From positions 1 to 5,547 of the forward strand of contig QHZK01000291.1 of NCBI GenBank assembly GCA_003224635.1: a stretch of DNA of 5,547 nt, in the 5' to 3' direction. Position numbers and translations under genes: made by a program. Shown piece after piece: positions 1 to 5,547 of the stretch (position 1 is the first letter of the stretch; each line of letters starts with the position of its first letter). The DNA comes from Acidobacteriota bacterium. Its GTDB lineage: Bacteria > Acidobacteriota > Terriglobia > UBA7540. The notes beneath the pieces were generated by a model. That model did no database searches. It was not told where the DNA came from and saw only the letters and a list, made by a program, of their open reading frames with translations.

Positions 1-1
1 T

Positions 2-583
2 CTTTTGGCCCATGTCACCAAGCAGCTCGGCGACGCTCAGAAGTCCACGGAGTTGCTCGAGCGTCTCGTCAAGCTCACCCCGGACGATGCCGACGCGCAG
101 TCCCTGCTCGGCCAGAACCTGCTGCGGCTCGGCAATACGGACGAAGCCATCGAGCACCTCCGCCTCGCCGTCCGGGCGAACCCCAAAAGCTCCGAGGCCC
201 TTTACAGTCTGGCGCAGACCCTCGCCAAAGCCGGAAAGCCGGAGGCCAAGGAATACGCGGCCCGCTTCAACGATCTCGAACAGGAGCGCCAGCTTACGGA
301 CCGCGTCCAGCAGCTCGGCAATTTCGGTCTTGAAGCAGCGGACGCGCGCAACTGGCCCCAGGCGATCGAAGACCTGAACGAGGCCCTCGAGATTTGCGGC
401 GATTGCCGGTTCAGCGCCGACCTCCACCGCAACCTCGGCTTGATTTACTGCCGCAAGGGCGAGGTCGAGAATGGGAAACGCGAACTGGAGGTGGCGCTGA
501 AGCTGCGGCCAGATGATTCGGACGCTCGCCAGGCTCTGGATGTGCTAGCCTCACTTCCGGTCAAACCCGTGACGGCAAGGTGA
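2..583 (+). CDS. TPR-repeat protein, C-terminal part (5' end outside window)
   Basis: The reading frame is open to the left edge, so the gene very probably begins upstream; the TTG at position 5 is not a convincing start. Counting that codon as residue 1, the visible 192 residues form consecutive tetratricopeptide helix pairs: a partial unit at about 1-26, then about 29-62 (contains LGNTDEAIEHLRLAVRANP), 63-90, 102-131 (NWPQAIEDLNEALE) and 138-171 (ADLHRNLGLIYCRKGEVENG). The G/A-Y/F-P pattern, with P after each second helix, is typical of TPRs, which are protein-interaction scaffolds. A CGDC motif (C131, C134) and C149 sit between and in the last two units. No enzymatic domain or membrane segment is visible in this part. 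It ends with TGA at 581-583, 88 bp before the fucosidase, so it may close a separate transcription unit. TPR fold is secure; the cellular role is unknown. Confidence 0.85.
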   Translation, partial: LLAHVTKQLGDAQKSTELLERLVKLTPDDADAQSLLGQNLLRLGNTDEAIEHLRLAVRANPKSSEALYSLAQTLAKAGKPEAKEYAARFNDLEQERQLTDRVQQLGNFGLEAADARNWPQAIEDLNEALEICGDCRFSADLHRNLGLIYCRKGEVENGKRELEVALKLRPDDSDARQALDVLASLPVKPVTAR

Positions 584-671
584 CGCGCGCAGGCCGCGAG
601 CCTCAGAGTAGAGCGTCGATTCTTGGCGGAGCCGCCCATCCAAACGAGACCAATCGGATCATGGAGGACAG

Positions 672-2051
672 ATGAAACCTAGCCGCGGGATGTCAAGACG
701 AGAGTCGTTGCAGTGGCTCGGAGTGGGCGCCACGACCGTGGCGGCCGGAAATCTGACGAGTTGCCAGCCGCAGACGGAACAACCGAAATCCGCAAGCGCC
801 CCGGTGGAACCGCACGAGAGTCCCCAGGTCATCGCCGAGCGCGAGCGGCGCATGAAATGGTGGCACGCCGCCAAGTTTGGCATGTTCATTCACTGGGGCC
901 TTTACAGCGTCTATGGCCACCACGAATGGGCGATGGAGGAAGAAGGCATTCCAGTCGCCGAATACGAGCAACTGGCCAAGCAGTTCAAGCCGCAGCCCCG
1001 CGCCGCCCGCGCCTGGGCGAAGCTCGCCCGACAGGCGGGCCAGAAGTACATGGTCATGACGACCAAGCACCACGAGGGTTTCTGCAACTTCGATACGAAG
1101 CTCACCAACTACTGCGCGCCGAAACAGGGCCCGGGCCGCGACCTGGTGGCGGAGTACGTCGAGGCGGCTCGCGCTGAGGGCCGGCGCGTGGGGTTCTATT
1201 ATTCGCTGATGGACTGGCATCATCCCGACGGCGCGAGGTGCGCCACGGACGAGGCGGCGCGTCAGCGCTTCGTCGAATACACGCACGGCCTGGTGCGCGA
1301 GCTGATGACGAACTACGGCAAGATTGACATTCTGTGGTACGACGTGGATTGGCCGCTCGACGCCAAGGGTTGGGAATCCGAGAAGATGAACGGGATGGTC
1401 TTCAAGCTCCAGCCCGACATCATCGTCAACAACCGGAACGGACTACCCGGTGACTTTTCGACCCCTGAGCAGGAAATCCGCGCCACGAAAGCGGGTCGCG
1501 CCTGGGAAAGCTGCATGACGATGAACGACAGTTGGGGCTACCAGCGGGCGGATGACAACTGGAAGAGCGCGAAGACCCTCGTCCGCAATGTGGTCGAGTG
1601 CGCGCAGGGCGGAGGGAATTACCTGCTCAATATCGGTCCCAAGGGAGACGGGTCCATTCCCGTCGAGTCCGTCCAGAGACTGACGGAGGTCGGCCGCTGG
1701 ATGGACAAGCACGGGACGACAATCTACGAGACAGAGCGTTCGCAAGTGGACAACTCCGTGATGGCGGGGTTCACACGCAAGGGAAACACACTCTACGTCC
1801 AGGTGTACAACTGGCCGGGCAGCACGGTCGCGGTGGGCGGCCTCAGGACCAAGGTGAGCTCGGCCAAGCTGTTCACGACCGGCCGGAAGGTGGATGTGAA
1901 GCAGGAGGACTTACGCGTGCAGTTCACGGGCCTGCCGGAGAAGGCCCCGGAAGAGCCTGTCACGACCATCGAGGTGGAATCCGACGGCGAGCCCGCTCAG
2001 GATACGGAATCGGTCCGGAAGGAACGGCCGCGCCGAGGTGTCGGGATCTAA
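672..2051 (+). CDS. Exported GH29 alpha-L-fucosidase, probable Tat lipoprotein
   Basis: Retaining exo-alpha-L-fucosidase of glycoside hydrolase family 29, releasing terminal L-fucose from glycans (family knowledge). The 459 residues fit the family. Residues 1-31 are a leader with twin arginine (SRRESL, R9-R10), a modest hydrophobic stretch and a lipobox-like LTSC with Cys31. The catalytic barrel begins at about 62 with KWWHAAKFGMFIHWGLYSVY (His74), followed by TTKHHEGF (His133-His134) and the IDILWYD strand, whose Asp224 is the predicted nucleophile. GDFSTPEQE supplies Glu266 and Glu268 as candidate acid/base residues. A C-terminal beta domain runs from about 355 to 445 and ends in a charged, Arg-rich tail. 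The ATG at 672 has a GGAGGA site at 663-668; Met7 (690) is an alternative that keeps the twin arginines. It is the first gene of the probable operon. Family is certain; exact glycan substrate and A/B subfamily are not resolved. Confidence 0.93.
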   Translation: MKPSRGMSRRESLQWLGVGATTVAAGNLTSCQPQTEQPKSASAPVEPHESPQVIAERERRMKWWHAAKFGMFIHWGLYSVYGHHEWAMEEEGIPVAEYEQLAKQFKPQPRAARAWAKLARQAGQKYMVMTTKHHEGFCNFDTKLTNYCAPKQGPGRDLVAEYVEAARAEGRRVGFYYSLMDWHHPDGARCATDEAARQRFVEYTHGLVRELMTNYGKIDILWYDVDWPLDAKGWESEKMNGMVFKLQPDIIVNNRNGLPGDFSTPEQEIRATKAGRAWESCMTMNDSWGYQRADDNWKSAKTLVRNVVECAQGGGNYLLNIGPKGDGSIPVESVQRLTEVGRWMDKHGTTIYETERSQVDNSVMAGFTRKGNTLYVQVYNWPGSTVAVGGLRTKVSSAKLFTTGRKVDVKQEDLRVQFTGLPEKAPEEPVTTIEVESDGEPAQDTESVRKERPRRGVGI

Positions 2052-2119
2052 TTATTAGAAGGGGGCGATCGTCGTCATGGGCGCTGCGTGAGGGTCTAAG
2101 CAGCCTTTGAGGAGGAATT

Positions 2120-3127
2120 ATGCCTTCCCTGCTGTGGCCGGCGAGCAGACGTTTCTCGCTGTTACTCTCGATTATCTTGCTCGCGGCTTCGAGTTGCTTT
2201 CCTCAGACAGGCGCGGACCGGCCCATCCGCGCAGGAATCATCGGCCTCGATACATCCCACGTCATCGAATTCACCCGTATCTTTAACGATCCCTCCGATC
2301 CGGAGCACGTGGCAGGCGTCAGGGTCGTCGCCGGCTTCAAGGGAGGGCGCTCGGATGTCGAAGCCAGCCGCACTCGCGTCGATAGATTCACGGCAGAATT
2401 GAGGGACAAGTGGGGCATCGAGCTTGTTGACGACATTCCGACGCTGTGCCGGAAGGCCGATGTGATTTTGCTCGAAAGCGTCGACGGCCGCGCGCATTTG
2501 GAACAGGTGAAGCCCGTCCTGGCGGCGAAAAAGCCGGTCTTCATCGATAAGCCGCTGGCAGCGAGTTACAGGGATGCCAAGGAAATCGCCCGGCTTGCCG
2601 AAGAGGCCGGGGTTCCCTGGTTCAGCGCTTCCTCCCTGCGCTTTTGGGAGGAAACCAGGCGGTTGAAGAGTCCTGCGGGTGTGGGGCGGGTTCTTGGCTA
2701 CAGCGTATACGGCCCGTCCCCTACTGAACCGCATCATCCCGATTTGATGTGGTATGGCATTCACGCGGTCGAAATGCTTTACGCCCTCATGGGCCCAGGA
2801 TGTGAGTCGGTGAGCCGGGCCAGTACGGAGGGCGAGGACGTGGTCGTCGGAAAGTGGAAGGACGGTCGCCAAGGGGTTATGCGAGGGTTCCGCAACGGAC
2901 TGCACCAGTACGGAATCACGTTGTTCAGCGATAAAGCTGTTCTCCACTCCGAAGATCGACCCGATACCTACGGCCCCCTGCTGGTTGAAATCGCAAAGTT
3001 CTTCCGGACTCGGGTGCCTCCGGTGAAGCCCGAAGAGACACTGGAAATGTTTGCCTTTATGGAGGCGGCCGATCTCAGCAAGGGCCGAGGGGGAGCCGCC
3101 GTGCCGCTCCGCGACGTAACCCAATAA
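2120..3127 (+). CDS. Exported Gfo/Idh/MocA-fold oxidoreductase, atypical nucleotide loop
   Basis: A 335-residue protein with an N-terminal Rossmann domain and a C-terminal alpha/beta domain of the Gfo/Idh/MocA superfamily, whose members usually oxidise or reduce sugars and cyclitols with NAD(P). Residues 1-30 form a leader: SRRFSL (R10-R11), a strongly hydrophobic core and Cys26 in AASSC, so Sec, Tat or lipoprotein export are all possible. The first beta strand reads IRAGIIGLDTSHV (36-48), where the usual GxGxxG is replaced by GLDTSH. The EKP signature is present as DKP (143-145, Lys144), and GIHAVEML (His215, Glu218) matches the catalytic His helix. The start is well set by GAGGAGGA at 2109-2116, 4 nt before the ATG. 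The gene lies 68 bp after the fucosidase and ends in tandem stops TAA-TAG. Fold is confident; cofactor use, reaction and substrate are unknown. Confidence 0.85.
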   Translation: MPSLLWPASRRFSLLLSIILLAASSCFPQTGADRPIRAGIIGLDTSHVIEFTRIFNDPSDPEHVAGVRVVAGFKGGRSDVEASRTRVDRFTAELRDKWGIELVDDIPTLCRKADVILLESVDGRAHLEQVKPVLAAKKPVFIDKPLAASYRDAKEIARLAEEAGVPWFSASSLRFWEETRRLKSPAGVGRVLGYSVYGPSPTEPHHPDLMWYGIHAVEMLYALMGPGCESVSRASTEGEDVVVGKWKDGRQGVMRGFRNGLHQYGITLFSDKAVLHSEDRPDTYGPLLVEIAKFFRTRVPPVKPEETLEMFAFMEAADLSKGRGGAAVPLRDVTQ

Positions 3128-3223
3128 TAGTTGTCGGTGAAATCGGTGGGTGGCGCAGACGCGGCGGTCGAAGACCGTGAGCCCGTCTATTCCACCCACA
3201 ACGAGTTGCAACCGCAGGCGTCG

Positions 3224-4018
3224 ATGAGGCAAACTCCAGCATATATGACAGAAGCCGAAAGGCAAAGTCTCGACCAGAACGGTTACATTCTACTCGAGGA
3301 TTTCATGAGCGCGGACTTGCTGGAGTCTGTGCGCCGGCGAGTAGAGGAACTCTTTGCCGCAGAGGGCGACCAAGCAGGTTCGGAGTTCAAGCAGGAGCCA
3401 CAGTCACGGCGTCTGGCCAATCTCGTCGACAAGGGAGAAATTTTCCTGCAAGTAATCGCGGCGTCCGAAGTCTTGGAACGGGTTAAGCACGTCCTGGGAC
3501 CGGACTTCAAGCTGAGCAGTTTGAACGTGCGTTCGGCCAACCCTCACTCGGATTGGGTGCAGCCCCTGCACGCCGACGTCGGAGCCATCGCCGACCAGAA
3601 CGGCTACTGGGTCTCGAATACGGTCTGGATGCTGGATGATTTCACGGCCGAAAACGGAGCGATTCGAATCGTCCCCGGCTCTCACCGATGGGGTCGATTG
3701 CCGCAGCAAGCTCTCGTCAATCCCTCTGCCGCGCATCCAGACGAGATTCTGCTCACCGGCACAGCGGGAACGGTTGTGGTCATGAACGCGCACCTGTGGC
3801 ACGGCGGCACAGCAAACCACACCTCCGCCGAACGTCGCGCCCTGCACGCGTTCTACACTCGCAGGGACAAGCCGCAACAGCAGTACCAAAAGAGGTGGTT
3901 ACGGCCCGAAGTGCAGCAGAGCCTGAGCCCAGAGCTGCGCAAACTGCTGGCGCTTGATGATCCATTGAATGACGAACTGACCTCGAAGACCACCGGCCAG
4001 AGCGGTTTCCTCCGGTAG
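3224..4018 (+). CDS. Phytanoyl-CoA dioxygenase (PhyH)-family 2OG/Fe(II) oxygenase
   Basis: Member of the PhyH family of non-haem iron, 2-oxoglutarate-dependent oxygenases, which hydroxylate small molecules with release of succinate and CO2. Counting from the ATG at 3224 (264 residues), the Fe(II) ligands are His116 and Asp118 in LHADVGAI and distal His193 in LWHGGTANHT. Arg204, eleven residues after the distal His as in human PHYH, is the expected 2-oxoglutarate anchor. GAIRIVPGSHRWG is the typical family strand before the distal His, and NGYILLEDF near the N-terminus is also typical. No leader is visible, so the protein should be cytoplasmic, unlike its neighbours. The start is uncertain: ATG 3224, ATG 3245 and in-frame TTG 3131 are all open and none has a strong ribosome site; the two ATGs suit the family's usual N-terminus best. 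Substrate cannot be predicted; many bacterial homologues act outside fatty-acid metabolism. Confidence 0.88.
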   Translation: MRQTPAYMTEAERQSLDQNGYILLEDFMSADLLESVRRRVEELFAAEGDQAGSEFKQEPQSRRLANLVDKGEIFLQVIAASEVLERVKHVLGPDFKLSSLNVRSANPHSDWVQPLHADVGAIADQNGYWVSNTVWMLDDFTAENGAIRIVPGSHRWGRLPQQALVNPSAAHPDEILLTGTAGTVVVMNAHLWHGGTANHTSAERRALHAFYTRRDKPQQQYQKRWLRPEVQQSLSPELRKLLALDDPLNDELTSKTTGQSGFLR

Positions 4019-4051
4019 GTCGGACAGGATTCCCGAAGTCCGAGGTGACCT

Positions 4052-5389
4052 ATGACGCGAAACGAACCCACTCGGTCCACTCGGCGATCATTCCTCAGCA
4101 GATCGCTGGTAGCTGGAGCGGCGTCGGCGTTTACCATCATCAGGCCCGACCTGGTGCGTGGCGCGGGAAAGGAGCGCCTGCGCGCCGGCTTGGTCGGCTG
4201 CGGCGGACGCGGCACGGAGGCAGCAATCGACTTGCTTACGGCTGACCCGAGCGTGGAACTCGTCAGCATGGGAGACATATTCGAGGACAAACTCCAAAAG
4301 TCCCTGGCCAGGCTGCGTGATCCACAGTTTTTGATGGACGCCAGCCCGAAGCGAGCAGCCGAATTCACGGGAAAGCCCTTGGTGGAGCTGGTGGACTCGG
4401 TGCGTAAGCGCGTCAACGTCGATCCGGAACGGTGCTTCGTCGGCTTCGACGCCCACAGGAAGGTCATTGCCTCCGACATCGACGTGGTGTTGTTGTGTAC
4501 TCCCCCAGGCCACCGGCCTGAGCAGTTCGAGGCCGCCGTTAGCGGCGGGAAGCATATCTTCACCGAGAAGCCCATCGCCACCGATCCGGTGGGAACACGG
4601 CGGTTCATCGCTGCGGTAAAGAAAGCCGAGGAGTCGAAGTTGACGGTCGTGGCGGGAACGCAGCGGCGTTCGCAAAAAGACTATATCGAAACCGTTCAGA
4701 AGATCCGTGAAGGTGTCATCGGAGAGGTGGTAGGCCTCAGCGCGACTTACCTTAGCGGCCCGGTCTTGCACGTGGACCATCGTGACCCGACGTGGGGCGA
4801 CATGGAGTGGCAGCATCGGAACTGGTACTCCTTCGTGTGGATTTGCGGAGACCAGATGGTGGAGCAACACATTCACACGATTGATTTCTGCAACTGGGTG
4901 ATAGGCGATCATCCGGTCAGCGTGGTAGCGTCGGGCGGCGTGGCGTGGCGTCCGCGGGAGGAACTCTACGGGAACATTTACGACCACGTGACGGCTGATT
5001 TCGTTTACCCGAGCGGCGTTCATCTGTACAGCGCTTGCCGGCAGTACCCCAAAGGCTGTTATCGAAAAGTGTGGAACACGGTGGTTGGCTCGAAGGGGCG
5101 CACCGATGGCCTGGACATGGGCTCGAAAGGCCTCGATCCGTACGTCCAGGAGCATGTGCGGCTGGTCAGCAGCATTCGCGGCGACATTCCCTACGTCAAT
5201 GATGGGATGACGGTAGCCGAAAGCACGCTGACCTGCATCATGGGCCGGGAGGCAGCCTACTCGGGCATGGAAATCACTTGGGACATGATCATGGCCTCGA
5301 AGCAAGACCTCCAACCCAAGGCTCTGGACTATAAGCTCGCGATGGCGGTGACGCCCGTCGCTGTGCCGGCCCACTACGAATTCGTCTGA
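4052..5389 (+). CDS. Tat-exported Gfo/Idh/MocA oxidoreductase
   Basis: A 445-residue Gfo/Idh/MocA protein of the long, exported type. The leader has a clear twin-arginine motif, TRRSFLSR (R11-R12), followed by a short hydrophobic region ending near residue 35-40. Mature parts: Rossmann loop GLVGCGGRG (GCGGRG at 49-54); an acidic Asp75 in SMGDIFEDK, where beta2 should end, which would favour NAD(H); EKP at 172-174 (Lys173); then a substrate domain with EQHIHTIDFCNW (His273, His275, Asp278). The C-terminus, VAVPAHYEFV, is typical of this group. Tat export fits a protein that must fold around its dinucleotide before secretion. GAGGTGA at 4042-4048 fixes the ATG, 33 bp after the PhyH gene. Relatives include sugar dehydrogenases and the NAD-dependent GH109 glycosidases, which share the GxGGRG loop; the sequence alone does not decide between a dehydrogenase and a glycosidase. 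Confidence 0.9.
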   Translation: MTRNEPTRSTRRSFLSRSLVAGAASAFTIIRPDLVRGAGKERLRAGLVGCGGRGTEAAIDLLTADPSVELVSMGDIFEDKLQKSLARLRDPQFLMDASPKRAAEFTGKPLVELVDSVRKRVNVDPERCFVGFDAHRKVIASDIDVVLLCTPPGHRPEQFEAAVSGGKHIFTEKPIATDPVGTRRFIAAVKKAEESKLTVVAGTQRRSQKDYIETVQKIREGVIGEVVGLSATYLSGPVLHVDHRDPTWGDMEWQHRNWYSFVWICGDQMVEQHIHTIDFCNWVIGDHPVSVVASGGVAWRPREELYGNIYDHVTADFVYPSGVHLYSACRQYPKGCYRKVWNTVVGSKGRTDGLDMGSKGLDPYVQEHVRLVSSIRGDIPYVNDGMTVAESTLTCIMGREAAYSGMEITWDMIMASKQDLQPKALDYKLAMAVTPVAVPAHYEFV

Positions 5390-5403
5390 GGAAAGCGCAA
5401 GTC

Positions 5404-5440
5404 GGCCGATTGGATGCCCGGCTGCTCCGGCCTTCATTTT
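5404..5440 (+). terminator. Weak terminator-like hairpin after the operon
   Basis: GGCCG (5404-5408) can pair with CGGCC (5428-5432) across a 19-nt loop, followed by the T-rich TTCATTTT (5433-5440). It lies 14 bp after the stop of the last operon gene, where a terminator would be expected. The stem is only 5 bp, the loop is long and the T-tract is interrupted, so termination is likely to be partial at best. Confidence 0.25.
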
Positions 5441-5448
5441 CCAATCTA

Positions 5449-5478
5449 TTGACATCTGCATAAATAATGCAATACAAT
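5449..5478 (+). promoter_or_regulatory. Near-consensus sigma-70 promoter for the right-edge gene
   Basis: A perfect -35 hexamer TTGACA (5449-5454) is followed after 18 bp by TACAAT (5473-5478), one mismatch from the consensus -10. It lies in a strikingly AT-rich stretch (about 5434-5480) within otherwise GC-rich DNA, just upstream of a strong ribosome site and ATG. The predicted transcription start is at about 5484-5486. That gives a leader of only about 15 nt with the ribosome site almost at its 5' end. No other promoter of comparable quality was seen in the window. Confidence 0.65.
5457..5471. repeat. Palindrome in promoter spacer, possible operator
   Basis: TGCAT (5457-5461) and ATGCA (5467-5471) are perfect inverted repeats around AAATA. 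They lie wholly between the -35 and -10 hexamers, where a bound dimer would block RNA polymerase. With 5-bp arms in AT-rich sequence, chance is a real alternative. Confidence 0.35.
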
Positions 5479-5518
5479 TCCCTTCAGGAGGGAACACGTA
5501 TGCCCCGACTGAAGGGAA
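5478..5518 (+). promoter_or_regulatory. Overlapping inverted repeats around SD and start codon
   Basis: TTCCCTTCAG (5478-5487) is perfectly complementary to CTGAAGGGAA (5509-5518), giving a 10-bp stem whose 21-nt loop holds the ATG and part of the ribosome site. The same left arm, as TTCCCT (5478-5483), can instead pair with AGGGAA (5489-5494) in a 6-bp stem with a 5-nt loop, which buries the Shine-Dalgarno sequence. The two folds exclude each other. Nearly all of the left arm lies upstream of the predicted transcription start, so only read-through RNA would contain it. The complementarity is seen directly; a regulatory role is inferred. Confidence 0.5.
5486..5492 (+). promoter_or_regulatory. 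Strong Shine-Dalgarno site AGGAGGG
   Basis: AGGAGGG ends 7 nt before the ATG at 5500, an optimal distance, and fixes that start codon. It overlaps both hairpins described for 5478-5518 and lies at or within a few bases of the predicted transcription start. Confidence 0.7.
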
Positions 5519-5547
5519 GTGCCGATTTGCTCGAGGACCGTCGCCGG
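5500..5547 (+). CDS. Start of a probable IS630-like transposase / HTH protein (3' partial)
   Basis: Sixteen codons are visible before the window ends: MPRLKGSADLLEDRRR. The start is supported by an AGGAGGG site 7 nt upstream and a near-consensus promoter. The short basic N-terminus (MPR-KGS, then L-E-RRR) resembles from memory the beginning of IS630-type transposase or associated helix-turn-helix proteins, in which a DNA-binding HTH follows directly. The AT-rich upstream DNA, its own promoter and the attenuator-like repeats also suit a mobile element. Neither a terminal inverted repeat nor a target duplication can be identified, because the right end of the element is outside. That a gene starts here is fairly secure; its identity as a transposase is tentative and another small HTH regulator is possible. 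Confidence 0.5.
   Translation, partial: MPRLKGSADLLEDRRR

Noticed and set aside
624..637. GGCGG-AG-CCGCC inverted repeat in the gap before the fucosidase, considered as a terminator
   Set aside because: A 2-nt loop is too tight for the full stem and there is no T-tract after it.
584..671. Promoter for the fucosidase operon
   Set aside because: Apart from the GGAGGA ribosome site no pair of -35/-10-like hexamers at suitable spacing was seen; the promoter may be of another sigma class or lie further upstream.
693..1286. - strand frame over the fucosidase 5' half
   Set aside because: Composition is that of a reverse-complement shadow; the GH29 motifs lie on the + strand across the same bases.
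1598..2110. + strand alternative frame overlapping the fucosidase 3' end
   Set aside because: Gly/Arg/Gln-rich low-information translation with no motifs, while the GH29 frame continues to a typical C-terminal beta domain.
2162..3265. Long open frame on the - strand (367 codons)
   Set aside because: Shadow of the Gfo/Idh gene at 2120-3127; no domain-like segments, and it would run antisense through a gene with clear motifs and a strong ribosome site.
4088..5497. Long open frame on the - strand (469 codons)
   Set aside because: It mirrors the Tat-exported Gfo/Idh gene, whose family motifs are unmistakable. Its translation is rich in His, Arg and Ala with no recognisable domain, as expected of an antisense shadow in GC-rich DNA.
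1..5547. CRISPR array, tRNA, rRNA or riboswitch
   Set aside because: No regularly spaced repeats, cloverleaf or conserved RNA core was recognised by eye; almost all of the window is accounted for by protein-coding genes.

Overview
The window is GC-rich, densely packed bacterial DNA with every convincing gene on the + strand. Exported Gfo/Idh/MocA-type oxidoreductases, a GH29 fucosidase with a twin-arginine leader, a PhyH dioxygenase, a TPR protein and the start of an IS630-like helix-turn-helix gene together resemble gene content of soil Acidobacteriota (Solibacter/Bryobacterales-like). Planctomycetota or Verrucomicrobiota remain possible. The taxon is an inference from gene style; no marker gene is present.

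Layout: (1) 2-583, the C-terminal part of a TPR protein that starts before the window. (2) 672-2051, a secreted or lipid-anchored GH29 alpha-L-fucosidase. (3) 2120-3127, an exported Gfo/Idh/MocA-fold protein with an atypical dinucleotide-binding loop. (4) About 3224-4018, a cytoplasmic phytanoyl-CoA dioxygenase (PhyH)-family 2-oxoglutarate/Fe(II) oxygenase. (5) 4052-5389, a Tat-exported Gfo/Idh/MocA oxidoreductase with an intact GxGGRG loop and EKP motif. (6) 5390-5499, an AT-rich intergenic stretch with a near-consensus sigma-70 promoter (TTGACA, 18 bp, TACAAT) and overlapping inverted repeats around the Shine-Dalgarno site and start codon of (7), the first 16 codons of a gene that runs off the right edge and looks like the N-terminus of an IS630-type transposase/HTH protein.

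Genes 2-5 are co-directional with gaps of about 30-100 bp and good ribosome sites on three of four, so they plausibly form one operon. The fucosidase would release L-fucose or related deoxysugars outside the cytoplasm. The two exported Gfo/Idh proteins could oxidise, epimerise or (GH109-like) hydrolyse sugars in the same compartment, and the PhyH enzyme would hydroxylate a small molecule in the cytoplasm. The common substrate cannot be read from the sequence.

The most noteworthy signal is at the right edge. The left arm of two mutually exclusive hairpins lies between the -10 box and the expected transcription start of the last gene. The hairpins could therefore form only in transcripts reading in from the upstream operon, the arrangement insertion sequences such as IS10 and IS50 use to silence transposase translation from outside transcription.
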